The notes under the pieces: generated by a model
Told to the model about the DNA's origin: nothing
Database searches by the model: none
The model's input: only the letters and a program-made list of their open reading frames with translations
Position numbers and translations under genes: made by a program
Assembly (NCBI GenBank): GCA_022614705.1
Contig: JAKEIB010000070.1
Location: 1 to 22,409, forward strand
Direction of reading: 5' to 3'
From: Planctomycetota bacterium
GTDB lineage: Bacteria > Planctomycetota > Planctomycetia > Pirellulales > Lacipirellulaceae
Length of the DNA: 22,409 nt
Shown: positions 1 to 6,120 of the stretch, piece after piece
Position numbering within the stretch: the stretch's first letter is position 1
Layout of the letters: the number at the start of each line of letters is the position of its first letter

Positions 1-75
1 GACACCAGTGAAACGATGATTCAAATTGCCATGATCCGCCTCATGCTCGGTCGAATCCAACGAGCCTACGCATGA
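1..75 (+). CDS. IS5-family transposase, C-terminal end (runs off left edge)
   Basis: Frame 1 reads DTSETMIQIAMIRLMLGRI followed by QRAYA and a TGA stop at 73-75. This resembles the usual C-terminus of IS5/IS427-type DDE transposases, whose last residues commonly read like 'TSEAMIYIAMIRLMLRRL' just after the catalytic glutamate helix. Only the last 24 residues are visible, so catalytic residues and the left end of the element lie outside the window. The stop codon is only six bases before sequence that codes for an unrelated protein (GxxExxY) in the same frame, so the element's right end must be very close to, or overlap, the stop. I could not identify the terminal inverted repeat. The family assignment rests on recalled sequence similarity, not a search. 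Confidence 0.75.
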   Translation, partial: DTSETMIQIAMIRLMLGRIQRAYA

Positions 76-261
76 CAGCGATTCAAAAACACCCTCTTAG
101 TAGAAGCGAAGGCCGTCGAAACAGTAATGCCCATTCACAAGGCAACCCTCTTGAGTTACATGCGACTTTTGGATGTCCCAATTGGGCTCGTCATCAACTT
201 CCACGAGTTAAAGCTCGTCGACGGCCTATCGCGCCTAATTCTTCCCGGCGCGAATCAATAA
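76..261 (+). pseudogene. GxxExxY protein, C-terminal fragment cut by an IS
   Basis: After the transposase stop, frame 1 continues for 61 codons to TAA at 259-261. It contains LLVEAKAVETVMPIHKATLL and then SYMRLLDVPIGLVINF, LVDGLSRLIL. This is the C-terminal half of the GxxExxY family (about 125 residues when complete), small proteins with a PD-(D/E)XK-like fold. The E-x-K of 'LLVEAKAVE' is the conserved part of the putative active site, and 'PIH-x(2)-LL-x-Y' and 'GL-x-INF' are family hallmarks. The N-terminal half with the GxxExxY motif is missing, and no start codon with a ribosome site precedes the fragment. The simplest reading is that the transposase-bearing element inserted into the gene. 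The family's function is unknown. Confidence 0.7.
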
Positions 262-262
262 A

Positions 263-329
263 TTGAACAGGAGGAAACAGAGAAAACGGAGAATTACAAA
301 CTCCGTTCCCTCCGTTTCCTCCTGTTCAA
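263..329. repeat. GAACAGGAGG inverted repeat, copy 1
   Basis: Two 29-nt arms (263-291 and 301-329) match at 26 of 29 positions around a 9-nt loop. The left arm begins TTGAACAGGAGGAAACAGAG and the right arm is its near reverse complement. Two further copies lie at 6002-6081 and 9757-9830. This copy starts 2 nt after the GxxExxY stop and ends 15 nt from the 3' end of the tRNA-Leu gene, so it could end or process transcripts from either side. No T-tract follows it. Confidence 0.9.
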
Positions 330-344
330 AATGCCTTCCCAAGC

Positions 345-428
345 TGCCGCCGGAGGGAGTTGAACCCCCACCCACTTACGTGGACATGGACCTGAACCAT
401 GCGCGTCTGCCAATTCCGCCACGGCGGC
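345..428 (-). tRNA. tRNA-Leu(CAG)
   Basis: On the minus strand the gene starts GCCGCCG and ends CGGCGGC plus discriminator A, giving a perfect 7-bp acceptor stem. The D arm contains GCGGAATTGGCAGACGC, the anticodon arm is CATGG-TTCAGGT-CCATG with anticodon CAG, and there is a long variable arm (CCAC-GTAA-GTGG), as expected of a class II tRNA. The T arm is GGGGG-TTCAACT-CCCTC. The anticodon CAG reads the leucine codon CUG. The genomic 3' end continues GCTT, so CCA is not encoded and must be added by an enzyme such as the one at 9861-11099. Confidence 0.97.
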
Positions 429-437
429 GTGTGGTGA

Positions 438-443
438 ATTGTA
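438..443 (-). promoter_or_regulatory. putative -10 element of tRNA-Leu
   Basis: The minus strand reads TACAAT here, 9 nt before the tRNA 5' end, which matches the sigma70 -10 consensus at five of six positions. No good -35 box lies 16-18 nt upstream; that stretch is instead occupied by the GCTAAGCCGCAAGCGG repeat. Confidence 0.35.
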
Positions 444-462
444 CCATCATGGCGAACCGGCG

Positions 463-478
463 GCTAAGCCGCAAGCGG
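463..478. repeat. GCTAAGCCGCAAGCGG 16-mer, copy 1
   Basis: The same 16 bases occur at 14265-14280 in the convergent spacer. Here they extend a short hairpin (GCGGCT-AA-GCCGC). Both copies are intergenic. Function unknown. Confidence 0.6.
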
Positions 479-485
479 CGGAAGT

Positions 486-537
486 GTAGTCCTCTCGCTC
501 GGCGAGAGGAATTCTGCTCGCGGAGCGAGCAGACTAC
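486..537. repeat. 52-nt double-hairpin repeat, intergenic copy
   Basis: The outer bases GTAGTC and GACTAC pair and enclose two hairpins: CCTCTCGC-TCG-GCGAGAGG and TGCTCGC-GGA-GCGAGCA. It could fold as a three-way junction. A second 52-nt copy with 43 of 52 identical bases lies inside addB at 2506-2557. Confidence 0.8.
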
Positions 538-546
538 AATGACTAA

Positions 547-587
547 TAAAAAAACCGCCGCGGCAGAATTCGCTCTGCCGCGGCGGT
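547..587 (-). terminator. rho-independent terminator of the DUF1559 gene
   Basis: A perfect 14-bp stem (554-567 with 574-587, arm ACCGCCGCGGCAGA) with a 6-nt loop is followed on the minus strand by seven T residues (548-554, the last of which closes the stem). It lies 35 nt past the stop codon of the minus-strand DUF1559 gene. This is the strongest canonical terminator in the window. Confidence 0.9.
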
Positions 588-621
588 GTGAGTTTCAAAT
601 CCAGTTAGGCCTGGGCAATCA

Positions 622-1869
622 CTACTGCGCCTGGGGGACTTCGCGGCCGGAGCGGGTGACCATTTGCAGATACGTGTTCTTGTCGACCTGCTCGTTCACC
701 GCTTCCGAGTGCGCGTCGGCGAAGCCGTGCAACACGATGCTCGGGTGCCGGCTGCTGGGGCCCCACGTGCGATTCGGGCCGTGCGGATTGGCTTTGCCGG
801 TTCCCAGATAGAATTTCGCCGCATCGTTCTTAGTATCGCCCTTGTTCAAGGCAATGTCGCAAGTTGGCGCCACACAGCCCCAGTAAATTGGGCCATTCGT
901 GACGGCCTGCACGCCTTGCGGAGAACCAGCATCTCCAGAGTTCGGCCAAGCGGCGACGATATACGATGCTAAACCGCTATACCACGAAGTGAGAATTTCT
1001 TCCCGGCTTTCAGTGACGAGCGGTACTTTTGAAGTTCCGTCCGACAGGCTCTGGAGACCAAGTCCACGCTTCTGAACTTTGTTGGAAATCGTGCCCGGAA
1101 ACGGCATGCCGCCGTTGCCGCAATACGCGCCGGTAGCGCAATTCTTGCCCAGCTTCGCTCCGGCCGAAGACGGCAAGCCGCTTTCCAAGTCGTTCGTGGA
1201 TAAATAGTGCGTTGCGGCGATGGCCATGTAGTTGCCGGCACCGATTTTGCCGCCCGTTGCGACCGGAATCGGTGGAGTGCCGAATGCCGCCACGTCTTCA
1301 TCGCCCGGATAGCTTGGGCAAATCAACGTGCCGAGCTTGGCCGAATACAGCAGCGGATTGGTCTGAGTATTTGCCGCCGTACCCGGATTCTGGGTTGGGG
1401 CGGATGTACCAGTCCCGTTAAATGCTGCGTCTTGAAGTCGGCCTAATCGCGGCGCTTTCGCTTCGTTGAGCTTGTCCCAAATCGTATTCTCTTCCATGAA
1501 CGGCAAAAGCTGCACGATCCAGCTATAGCCGTCGCCGTTCTGACCGGGGCTCCAATTCGTGAAAGGCGGGGTATCGGTGGGTGAACCTTTGCCGACCTGA
1601 CCGTACTTAACGTCAGCCTTGCCGTTTTGGAATAACGGCGCGGTCGAGGCCAGCGGCAGGTAGCCGTTCGCGCCGCCTTTCGAGTCGTGATGGTTTTGCA
1701 ACGCGGTCACGAGCTGCTTGATGTTGTTCAAGCACTGGTTCCGCCGGGCCGCTTCGCGCGCGGCCTGAATTGCCGGTAGCAACAGGGCTACCAAGATGCC
1801 GATGATCGCGATCACGACCAGCAGCTCGACGAGGGTGAAGCCTCGCCACTTTCTGCGTTTCGCATCCAT
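622..1869 (-). CDS. DUF1559 domain protein with prepilin-type N-terminus
   Basis: The 415-residue product begins with a short basic leader, then GFTLVELLVVIAIIGILVALLLPAIQAAREAARRNQC. The type IV prepilin cleavage site is G10/F11 with glutamate at +5 of the mature chain, followed by a hydrophobic helix, so a prepilin peptidase should process it and the pseudopilin-like helix should anchor it. The remainder is a DUF1559 (SBP_bac_10-type) domain, a family greatly expanded in planctomycetes and of unknown function. The usual C-terminal H-x9-D-G signature is present in altered form: H375, nine residues, then D385-A386. ATG at 1869 is well supported by AAGGAGG six bases upstream. The gene stands alone, with a strong terminator after it and a divergent spacer before it. 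Confidence 0.93.
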   Translation of the reverse strand: MDAKRRKWRGFTLVELLVVIAIIGILVALLLPAIQAAREAARRNQCLNNIKQLVTALQNHHDSKGGANGYLPLASTAPLFQNGKADVKYGQVGKGSPTDTPPFTNWSPGQNGDGYSWIVQLLPFMEENTIWDKLNEAKAPRLGRLQDAAFNGTGTSAPTQNPGTAANTQTNPLLYSAKLGTLICPSYPGDEDVAAFGTPPIPVATGGKIGAGNYMAIAATHYLSTNDLESGLPSSAGAKLGKNCATGAYCGNGGMPFPGTISNKVQKRGLGLQSLSDGTSKVPLVTESREEILTSWYSGLASYIVAAWPNSGDAGSPQGVQAVTNGPIYWGCVAPTCDIALNKGDTKNDAAKFYLGTGKANPHGPNRTWGPSSRHPSIVLHGFADAHSEAVNEQVDKNTYLQMVTRSGREVPQAQ

Positions 1870-1875
1870 AACAAG

Positions 1876-1882
1876 CCTCCTT
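1876..1882 (-). promoter_or_regulatory. strong ribosome binding site of the DUF1559 gene
   Basis: AAGGAGG on the minus strand, six bases before the ATG at 1869. It is the only full Shine-Dalgarno match in front of a gene in this window and fixes the start. Confidence 0.85.
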
Positions 1883-1960
1883 CAAAAAATGAAACGAACG
1901 AAATGAGGATGATGCAATATCACCGGCAAAACACTTCACCGGCGCCTCTTCCTGCAAAGT

Positions 1961-2010
1961 GGCCGAGTCTCTCCGAGACTCGATTGCGCGTCCCGGAGAA
2001 ACGCGACCAC
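1961..2010. repeat. CGAGTCTC palindrome element, intergenic copy
   Basis: It contains CCGAGTCTC (1963-1971) facing GAGACTCG, then CGCGT facing ACGCG, bounded by GGCC and GACCAC. Its reverse complement aligns with 7724-7796 inside addA, which has the same blocks in the same order plus about 20 extra bases in the middle. Confidence 0.7.
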
Positions 2011-2130
2011 AGGGTTGGCTCCGCACGCGCGGAAACCACCCGAGTTTATCTACAGAGTCTATTCTATCGTCGCCCATGCTGTCAATCAGACGGTACGGCT
2101 TAGCAGGAGACCTGCAAAGTCCGGCAGCAG

Positions 2131-2186
2131 TCACCCTGAGGTCCTCCGAAGGGTCCGGCCAGATTCTTCGGAAGACCTCAGAATGA
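2131..2186. repeat. 21-bp imperfect inverted repeat
   Basis: Arms 2131-2151 and 2166-2186 pair at 18 of 21 positions around a 14-nt loop; the core is CTGAGGTC-[CT]-TCCGAAG. No second copy is seen in the window. It has the look of a dispersed intergenic palindrome. Confidence 0.65.
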
Positions 2187-2251
2187 CTCAGGACGCGGAA
2201 CTTTCCAGTTCTCCTGTACGGATTAGGAGACCGCTGTTCCTTCGGGAAATC

Positions 2252-2274
2252 GCCGCGACGCGTGGCGTCGCGGC
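2252..2274. repeat. GCCGCGACGC hairpin upstream of addB
   Basis: A perfect 10-bp stem, GCCGCGACGC with GCGTCGCGGC, closes on the loop GTG. The 13-mer GTCGCGGCTGTTG at its right edge recurs at 11211-11223 in the larger hairpin before the membrane protein gene, so the two are probably related. Confidence 0.6.
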
Positions 2275-2322
2275 TGTTGGGCTTTGCATATTGTCGTTCG
2301 CCACCTCGCGCATCGAAGCTCC

Positions 2323-2350
2323 TTGACGCAAGCCGACTTACAGCCAGAAT
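2323..2350 (+). promoter_or_regulatory. putative addB promoter
   Basis: TTGACG (2323-2328) and CAGAAT (2345-2350) are separated by 16 bases, matching the sigma70 boxes at five and four of six positions. A transcript would start near 2357, downstream of the GTG at 2262 and upstream of the GTG at 2406, in agreement with the start chosen for addB. Motif evidence only. Confidence 0.35.
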
Positions 2351-2386
2351 TTCTTATTGGTCGCTAAGCGTAAACGTTCGTTTCCT

Positions 2387-2421
2387 ACTCCCTGCTCCCT
2401 GCTCCGTGCTCCCCGCTCCCT
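2387..2421 (+). repeat. five-unit heptamer array at the addB start
   Basis: Five 7-bp units in a row: ACTCCCT, GCTCCCT, GCTCCGT, GCTCCCC, GCTCCCT. The proposed GTG start of addB (2406) lies inside the array. The array before the surface protein gene (19253-19287, minus strand) has the same consensus, unit number and orientation relative to its gene. Confidence 0.85.
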
Positions 2422-5400
2422 CATCTGCCGTCGTCTACCTCGGTCCGGCCCGGTCAGGCAAGACCTACGAGCTAGTGCGGCGATACCGGGAAGCGTTGCA
2501 AAATTGTGGTCCTCTCTCTCCGCGAGAGGCATTCGGCTCGCGGAGCAAGCCGTCCACACTCGGCCGCACACTCTGGCTCGCCCCCAACGCACGGGCCGCG
2601 GCGCTCGTCCGCGGTGAGCTACTGGCCGACGGGCTCGACGCCTGTCTCGAGCCCGGCGTGATGACGTTCCACGATCTGGCCGGCCTGATCCTGGCCGAAA
2701 CCAACCAGCGCCTGCGTCCGCTTCGCCCGCATACTGAGCGCGAGCTGTTGCGGCGAGTCGTTACCCGCGCGCTCGACAACGGCGCGTTGACGTTCTTCGC
2801 CGAAGCGGCCGGACGCACCGCGTTCATCGACCTGTTGGCGGAGCACTTCCACGAATTGCAGCGGGCCGACATTTCGTCCGACGTGTACGCGCAAGCCGTC
2901 TCCCCGCGTGGCGATGAGGAACAACAACGCGAATTGGCCCAGCTCTATCGCGAGTATGAGCGGCAGCTCGAAACGCATGCCCTGATCAACGAAGACAGCG
3001 CCCACCGCAAAGCCCGCGACGCACTCGCAGCCGGCGCGCCGACTAGATTTCAGTATCTTGAGCTCATCGTCGCCGACGGCTTCACCGATTTCACCCGCAC
3101 GCAGCACGACATTCTGCGGCTCCTCGCCCAACACGCAAAACAACTGCTCATCTCACTCCCGTCGGACCCCCACGAAGTCAACACACAACGGACTGGTTGC
3201 TCAAGCGACCAGTCCACACGTGCTGCGAATGAAGACGCTACTTCGTTGCGCGCCGACCTGTTCGCGAAAACCGCTTCGACTCTTGACGAATTGAAGCACT
3301 ATCACCCGCGACTGGAAAGCCGCGAACTAGCACCACGCCCGCTCGCCTGGCCCGCGCTCGATCACGTCGTGCGGCACGTGTTCCGCAATCCGGCGTGCGT
3401 ACCGTCGCCATCTGCGCAAGCGATTGGCTCGCTTAACCAATTGGAAATCGTCGCGGCCGCCAGCACCCACGACGAAATCGTGCAGATCGCCCGCCGCATC
3501 AAGCAGCGTCTCACCGAACTCCCCCTCCCTAATAGGGAGGGGCCAGGGGAGGGTTCGACTACGCGCTGCCCTTCAACACGCCCCAGCGACATCGTAGTCG
3601 TCTTTCGCACGCTTACCGACGTCGCCCCGCGCGTGCGCGAAGTATTCGACGAATTCGGCATTCCATATTTCATCGAGGCGAACCAGCGCATTGCGGCGGC
3701 GCCCGTCGTGAGATCCCTGCTGAGCCTGCTGCGACTCGACGACGAAAACTGGCCCTTCCGTCGCGTCGTTTCGGTCATCACCAACAACTCGCTCGACGCG
3801 TTTGACGCCGCCGCCCGGCAAGCGGCCGATTGGCTCGTCCGCGAACTGCAAATCGCCGACGGCCGCGACAAGCTGCTGGATCGTATCGAACAACTCGCGG
3901 CGATCGAAACCCCGCTCGACCAGCTTAGCGAACACGTGGCCAGTCGCGTCACCGCGGCCCGCGCCGCGCTGCCGCTACTGCGCCTGTTAGCCCAATCGTT
4001 CGACAACCTGCCCGAGGAGGCAACGCCCACCGAATGGAGCGCCGCCCTCGCGCACTTCGGCGCACAACTCGGCCTCGTTCCTCTCACCGAATTCACCCCC
4101 CAGTCCAAAGTGCGCGACATCGCTGAAAGCAACGCGCACGCAACGGACCGCGCCGCCTGGCATTGCATCACAAATAGCTTCGCCGCATTGGAACGCCTGG
4201 ATGCGTGGCTCAACGTCCCCGCGCGAAACCTGTCGCGGCGCGAGCTCCTCGCCGCGCTCGTGGACGTCGCCTCCCACGAATCGCTGCCGCACCGACACGA
4301 CGACGTTGGCCGGGTGCGCATTCTGGCCGCCCCTTCCGGGCGCGCCATTCACGCCAAGCACCTGTACCTCGCCGGCATGTCGGAGCAGGCGTTCCCGATG
4401 CCCGAGCGCGCCGGCCGTCTTGCGACCGACGCTGACTACCGCTTCCTCGCCCGCGCAGCCGACCGGGGACTGGCTCATTTTGCGGCGGGCACCATCGCCG
4501 CGATGGTCGCGGAGCAAAATGTGCCTGTCCCCCTTTGCGCCAAGTCGGAGCAGAGTTCAAAACCGCCCACGCGCGCACAAGACGAGATGTTGCTGTTCTA
4601 CGAGGTGCTCAGCCGGCCCGAGGAGTCGCTCACGATCAGCTATCCGGCGCTCGACGACAAAGCCCAAGATCTGCCGCCCAGTCCGTACGTCCAAGAGATC
4701 GAGCGCACGTTTGGCGAATCGAATCGAGACGCATTGCGTCCGAAAGCGCCGCAGCTTTCACCCGTGCCGCGGGATGCAACGCCATTCAGCGACGCCGATT
4801 GGCGCGTTGTGGCCGTCGCCCGCGCGATCGATAAGACCCCGGATCGCCGCTTGCTCGCCGGCATCTTTTCGTCGGCATCAAGCCGGCCGCTTGGCCACGC
4901 CATCGACGCCGGCCTGCGGATCGTTCATGCTCGCGCCCACGGCGACTCGTTCGGCCCGGCCGAAGGTTTGCTCACGAGTCCCGCCGTTGCCGCCCGGCTC
5001 GCCCAGAAGTTCGGCACAAAACACTACTGGAGCCCCAGCCAATGGGAAACCTACGCGGCGTGCCCCTACAAATTCTTTCTTGAAGACGTGCTCAACCTCA
5101 CGCCGCTCGGCGACCTCGTCCTCGAAACCGATTACACGCGCCGCGGCAGCCGGCTGCACCATGTGCTGGCCACGTTCCACCGCCAATGGACCGAATTCCG
5201 CAGCACGCGCGCGATGACCGCCGACGAGGAACGGTCGCAGTTCCTTGAACATTTGCTCAAAGTGACCGACGAGCAGATCGCCGCTCCGTCCGACGGCGGC
5301 ATCGACGCCGCCTTGCTCGAGCTCGACCGCCGCCAGATTCGCAAGTGGGCCGAGAAACATTTCGACCACCACGTGAAATTCGGCGGCACGTGCTCCGAAC

Positions 5401-5984
5401 GCGGCGCGCTCATGACGCCCACGCACTTGGAGTTCCGCTTCGGCCCGTCGCGACCCGGCGACGCCGAAAACGATCCGCAGTCGACGCGCCAGGCGTTCGA
5501 GCTCGATATCGAAGGTGAAAAAATTCGCGTCATCGGCCAGATCGACCGCATCGACGTCGGCGCGCTCGATGGCCAAACCGTGTTCAGCGTCATCGACTAC
5601 AAGTCGGGCAAGAAGCCCAGCCTGCGCGATGACGACATCCAATCCGGCGAGCGCTTGCAGTTGCCGATCTACGTCGAGGCCGCGCAGGCGCTGGTGTTCG
5701 GCGGCAACGCCACGCCGCTCGTGGCCGGCTACTGGTCGATGACCGGCGGTTTCGACGCCAAGGGCGCCCTGGCCGTCGAAGTCGAAGGCGACAACGCCGA
5801 GCGCTGGAAGAAGATGCGCCGCGCGATCGAAGAGCGCATCGGCCAATTCGTCAACGACATTCGCCACGGCGCATTCCCGGTCGCCAGCCGCGACGACAAG
5901 TGCACCAGCTACTGCGAGTTCAACACCGTCTGCCGCGTGGCCCAAATCCGCAGCTTAGGCAAAACCGTAAACAAACCGCTTTGA
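2406..5984 (+). CDS. addB: AddB-like helicase-nuclease subunit (PD-(D/E)XK, Fe-S type)
   Basis: The 1192-residue protein should pair with AddA to resect double-strand breaks in the cytoplasm and load RecA. A Walker A motif, GPARSGKT, lies at residues 13-20. A UvrD-like but degenerate helicase body follows, with 'MLLFYEVLSRPEESLTISYP' near residue 730 in the place of motif VI. The C-terminal RecB-type nuclease has GQIDRID (D1047), VIDYKSGK (D1064, K1066) and the LQLPIY helix. Cysteines at 886 (ACPYKFF), 1166, 1170 and 1176 should bind a 4Fe-4S cluster, as in Bacillus AddB. An in-frame GTG at 2262 would add 48 residues of repeat-derived sequence; GTG 2406 is preferred because it sits 12 codons before Walker A. 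No good ribosome site is seen. Four dispersed palindromic elements lie inside the gene in frame. addA follows after 136 bp. Confidence 0.88.
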   Translation: MLPAPSSAVVYLGPARSGKTYELVRRYREALQNCGPLSPREAFGSRSKPSTLGRTLWLAPNARAAALVRGELLADGLDACLEPGVMTFHDLAGLILAETNQRLRPLRPHTERELLRRVVTRALDNGALTFFAEAAGRTAFIDLLAEHFHELQRADISSDVYAQAVSPRGDEEQQRELAQLYREYERQLETHALINEDSAHRKARDALAAGAPTRFQYLELIVADGFTDFTRTQHDILRLLAQHAKQLLISLPSDPHEVNTQRTGCSSDQSTRAANEDATSLRADLFAKTASTLDELKHYHPRLESRELAPRPLAWPALDHVVRHVFRNPACVPSPSAQAIGSLNQLEIVAAASTHDEIVQIARRIKQRLTELPLPNREGPGEGSTTRCPSTRPSDIVVVFRTLTDVAPRVREVFDEFGIPYFIEANQRIAAAPVVRSLLSLLRLDDENWPFRRVVSVITNNSLDAFDAAARQAADWLVRELQIADGRDKLLDRIEQLAAIETPLDQLSEHVASRVTAARAALPLLRLLAQSFDNLPEEATPTEWSAALAHFGAQLGLVPLTEFTPQSKVRDIAESNAHATDRAAWHCITNSFAALERLDAWLNVPARNLSRRELLAALVDVASHESLPHRHDDVGRVRILAAPSGRAIHAKHLYLAGMSEQAFPMPERAGRLATDADYRFLARAADRGLAHFAAGTIAAMVAEQNVPVPLCAKSEQSSKPPTRAQDEMLLFYEVLSRPEESLTISYPALDDKAQDLPPSPYVQEIERTFGESNRDALRPKAPQLSPVPRDATPFSDADWRVVAVARAIDKTPDRRLLAGIFSSASSRPLGHAIDAGLRIVHARAHGDSFGPAEGLLTSPAVAARLAQKFGTKHYWSPSQWETYAACPYKFFLEDVLNLTPLGDLVLETDYTRRGSRLHHVLATFHRQWTEFRSTRAMTADEERSQFLEHLLKVTDEQIAAPSDGGIDAALLELDRRQIRKWAEKHFDHHVKFGGTCSERGALMTPTHLEFRFGPSRPGDAENDPQSTRQAFELDIEGEKIRVIGQIDRIDVGALDGQTVFSVIDYKSGKKPSLRDDDIQSGERLQLPIYVEAAQALVFGGNATPLVAGYWSMTGGFDAKGALAVEVEGDNAERWKKMRRAIEERIGQFVNDIRHGAFPVASRDDKCTSYCEFNTVCRVAQIRSLGKTVNKPL
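2506..2557. repeat. 52-nt double-hairpin repeat inside addB
   Basis: Same length as 486-537 and 43 of 52 bases identical. It is translated as residues 34-51 of AddB (PLSPREAFGSRSKPS), directly after the helix that follows Walker A. The reading frame is kept. Confidence 0.8.
3190..3215. repeat. palindrome inside addB
   Basis: GGACTGGTTGC and GCGACCAGTCC pair at 10 of 11 positions around TCAA. It encodes RTGCSSDQS (from residue 262) in a low-complexity stretch between helicase segments. Only one copy in the window; it looks like the other inserted palindromes. Confidence 0.6.
3521..3556. repeat. PLPNREGPGEGS element inside addB
   Basis: A 36-nt sequence with CCCCTCCCT facing AGGGAGGGG, then CCAGGGGAGGGTTC. 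It matches 11423-11458 at 34 of 36 bases and is read in the same frame in both genes. In AddB it forms residues 372-384, just before 'DIVVVFRTLTDVAP'. Confidence 0.88.
4465..4532. repeat. GGGGACTGGC palindromic element inside addB
   Basis: Arms of 19 nt (4465-4483, GGGGACTGGCTCATTTTGC; 4514-4532, GCAAAATGTGCCTGTCCCC) pair at 17 positions around a 30-nt loop. It encodes RGLAHFA...EQNVPVP, residues 687-709. A second copy lies in addA at 8081-8130 in the same frame. Confidence 0.92.
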
Positions 5985-6001
5985 GATTTGAAGGTCGTTT
6001 T

Positions 6002-6081
6002 TTGAACAGGAGGAAACAGAGATAACGGAGAAGTGTTTTTCTTTCTAGCTTTCTCCGTTTCCTCCGTTTCCTCCTGTTCAA
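6002..6081. repeat. GAACAGGAGG inverted repeat, copy 2
   Basis: Arms 6002-6030 and 6053-6081, 29 nt each, around a 22-nt loop. It starts 17 nt after the addB stop and fills most of the gap to addA. A transcript crossing the gap would form a long stem that hides its AGGAGG. Confidence 0.9.
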
Positions 6082-6109
6082 AATCCGCAATCCGCAATCC
6101 GCAATCCGC
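6082..6109 (+). repeat. (AATCCGC)4 heptamer array before addA
   Basis: Four perfect copies of AATCCGC, then AATTCCC, ending about 11 bases before the addA ATG. It abuts the inverted repeat at 6002-6081. The reverse complement in frame gives the peptide GLRIADCGLRIAD, a spurious translation. Confidence 0.9.
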
Positions 6110-6120
6110 AATTCCCACTC

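Larger units (their letters stand above)
1870..2405. other. divergent spacer between DUF1559 gene and addB
   Basis: About 535 bases without a convincing gene. It holds the ribosome site of the DUF1559 gene, three separate palindromic repeats (1961-2010, 2131-2186, 2252-2274), a possible addB promoter (2323-2350) and most of a heptamer array (2387-2421). An open frame continuous with addB reaches back to a GTG at 2262, but that GTG is the loop of a hairpin repeat and is unlikely to be used. Confidence 0.7.

Noticed and set aside
72..266. 64-codon plus-strand frame starting at ATG 72
   Set aside because: It overlaps, in another frame, the stretch that clearly encodes the GxxExxY C-terminus.
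263..811. 182-codon plus-strand frame
   Set aside because: It runs through an inverted repeat, the tRNA-Leu gene, a terminator and the end of the DUF1559 gene, so it is not a protein gene.
2262..2405. Upstream extension of addB from GTG 2262
   Set aside because: The GTG is the loop of a hairpin repeat, the added residues are repeat-derived, and a possible promoter lies downstream of it.
4878..5945. 355-codon minus-strand frame opposite addB
   Set aside because: Antisense to the nuclease domain and Fe-S cysteines of AddB; composition typical of a GC shadow.
6082..6118. Minus-strand peptide GLRIADCGLRIAD as a small protein
   Set aside because: It is the translation of the AATCCGC heptamers and adjoining repeat; it does not behave as an independent gene.
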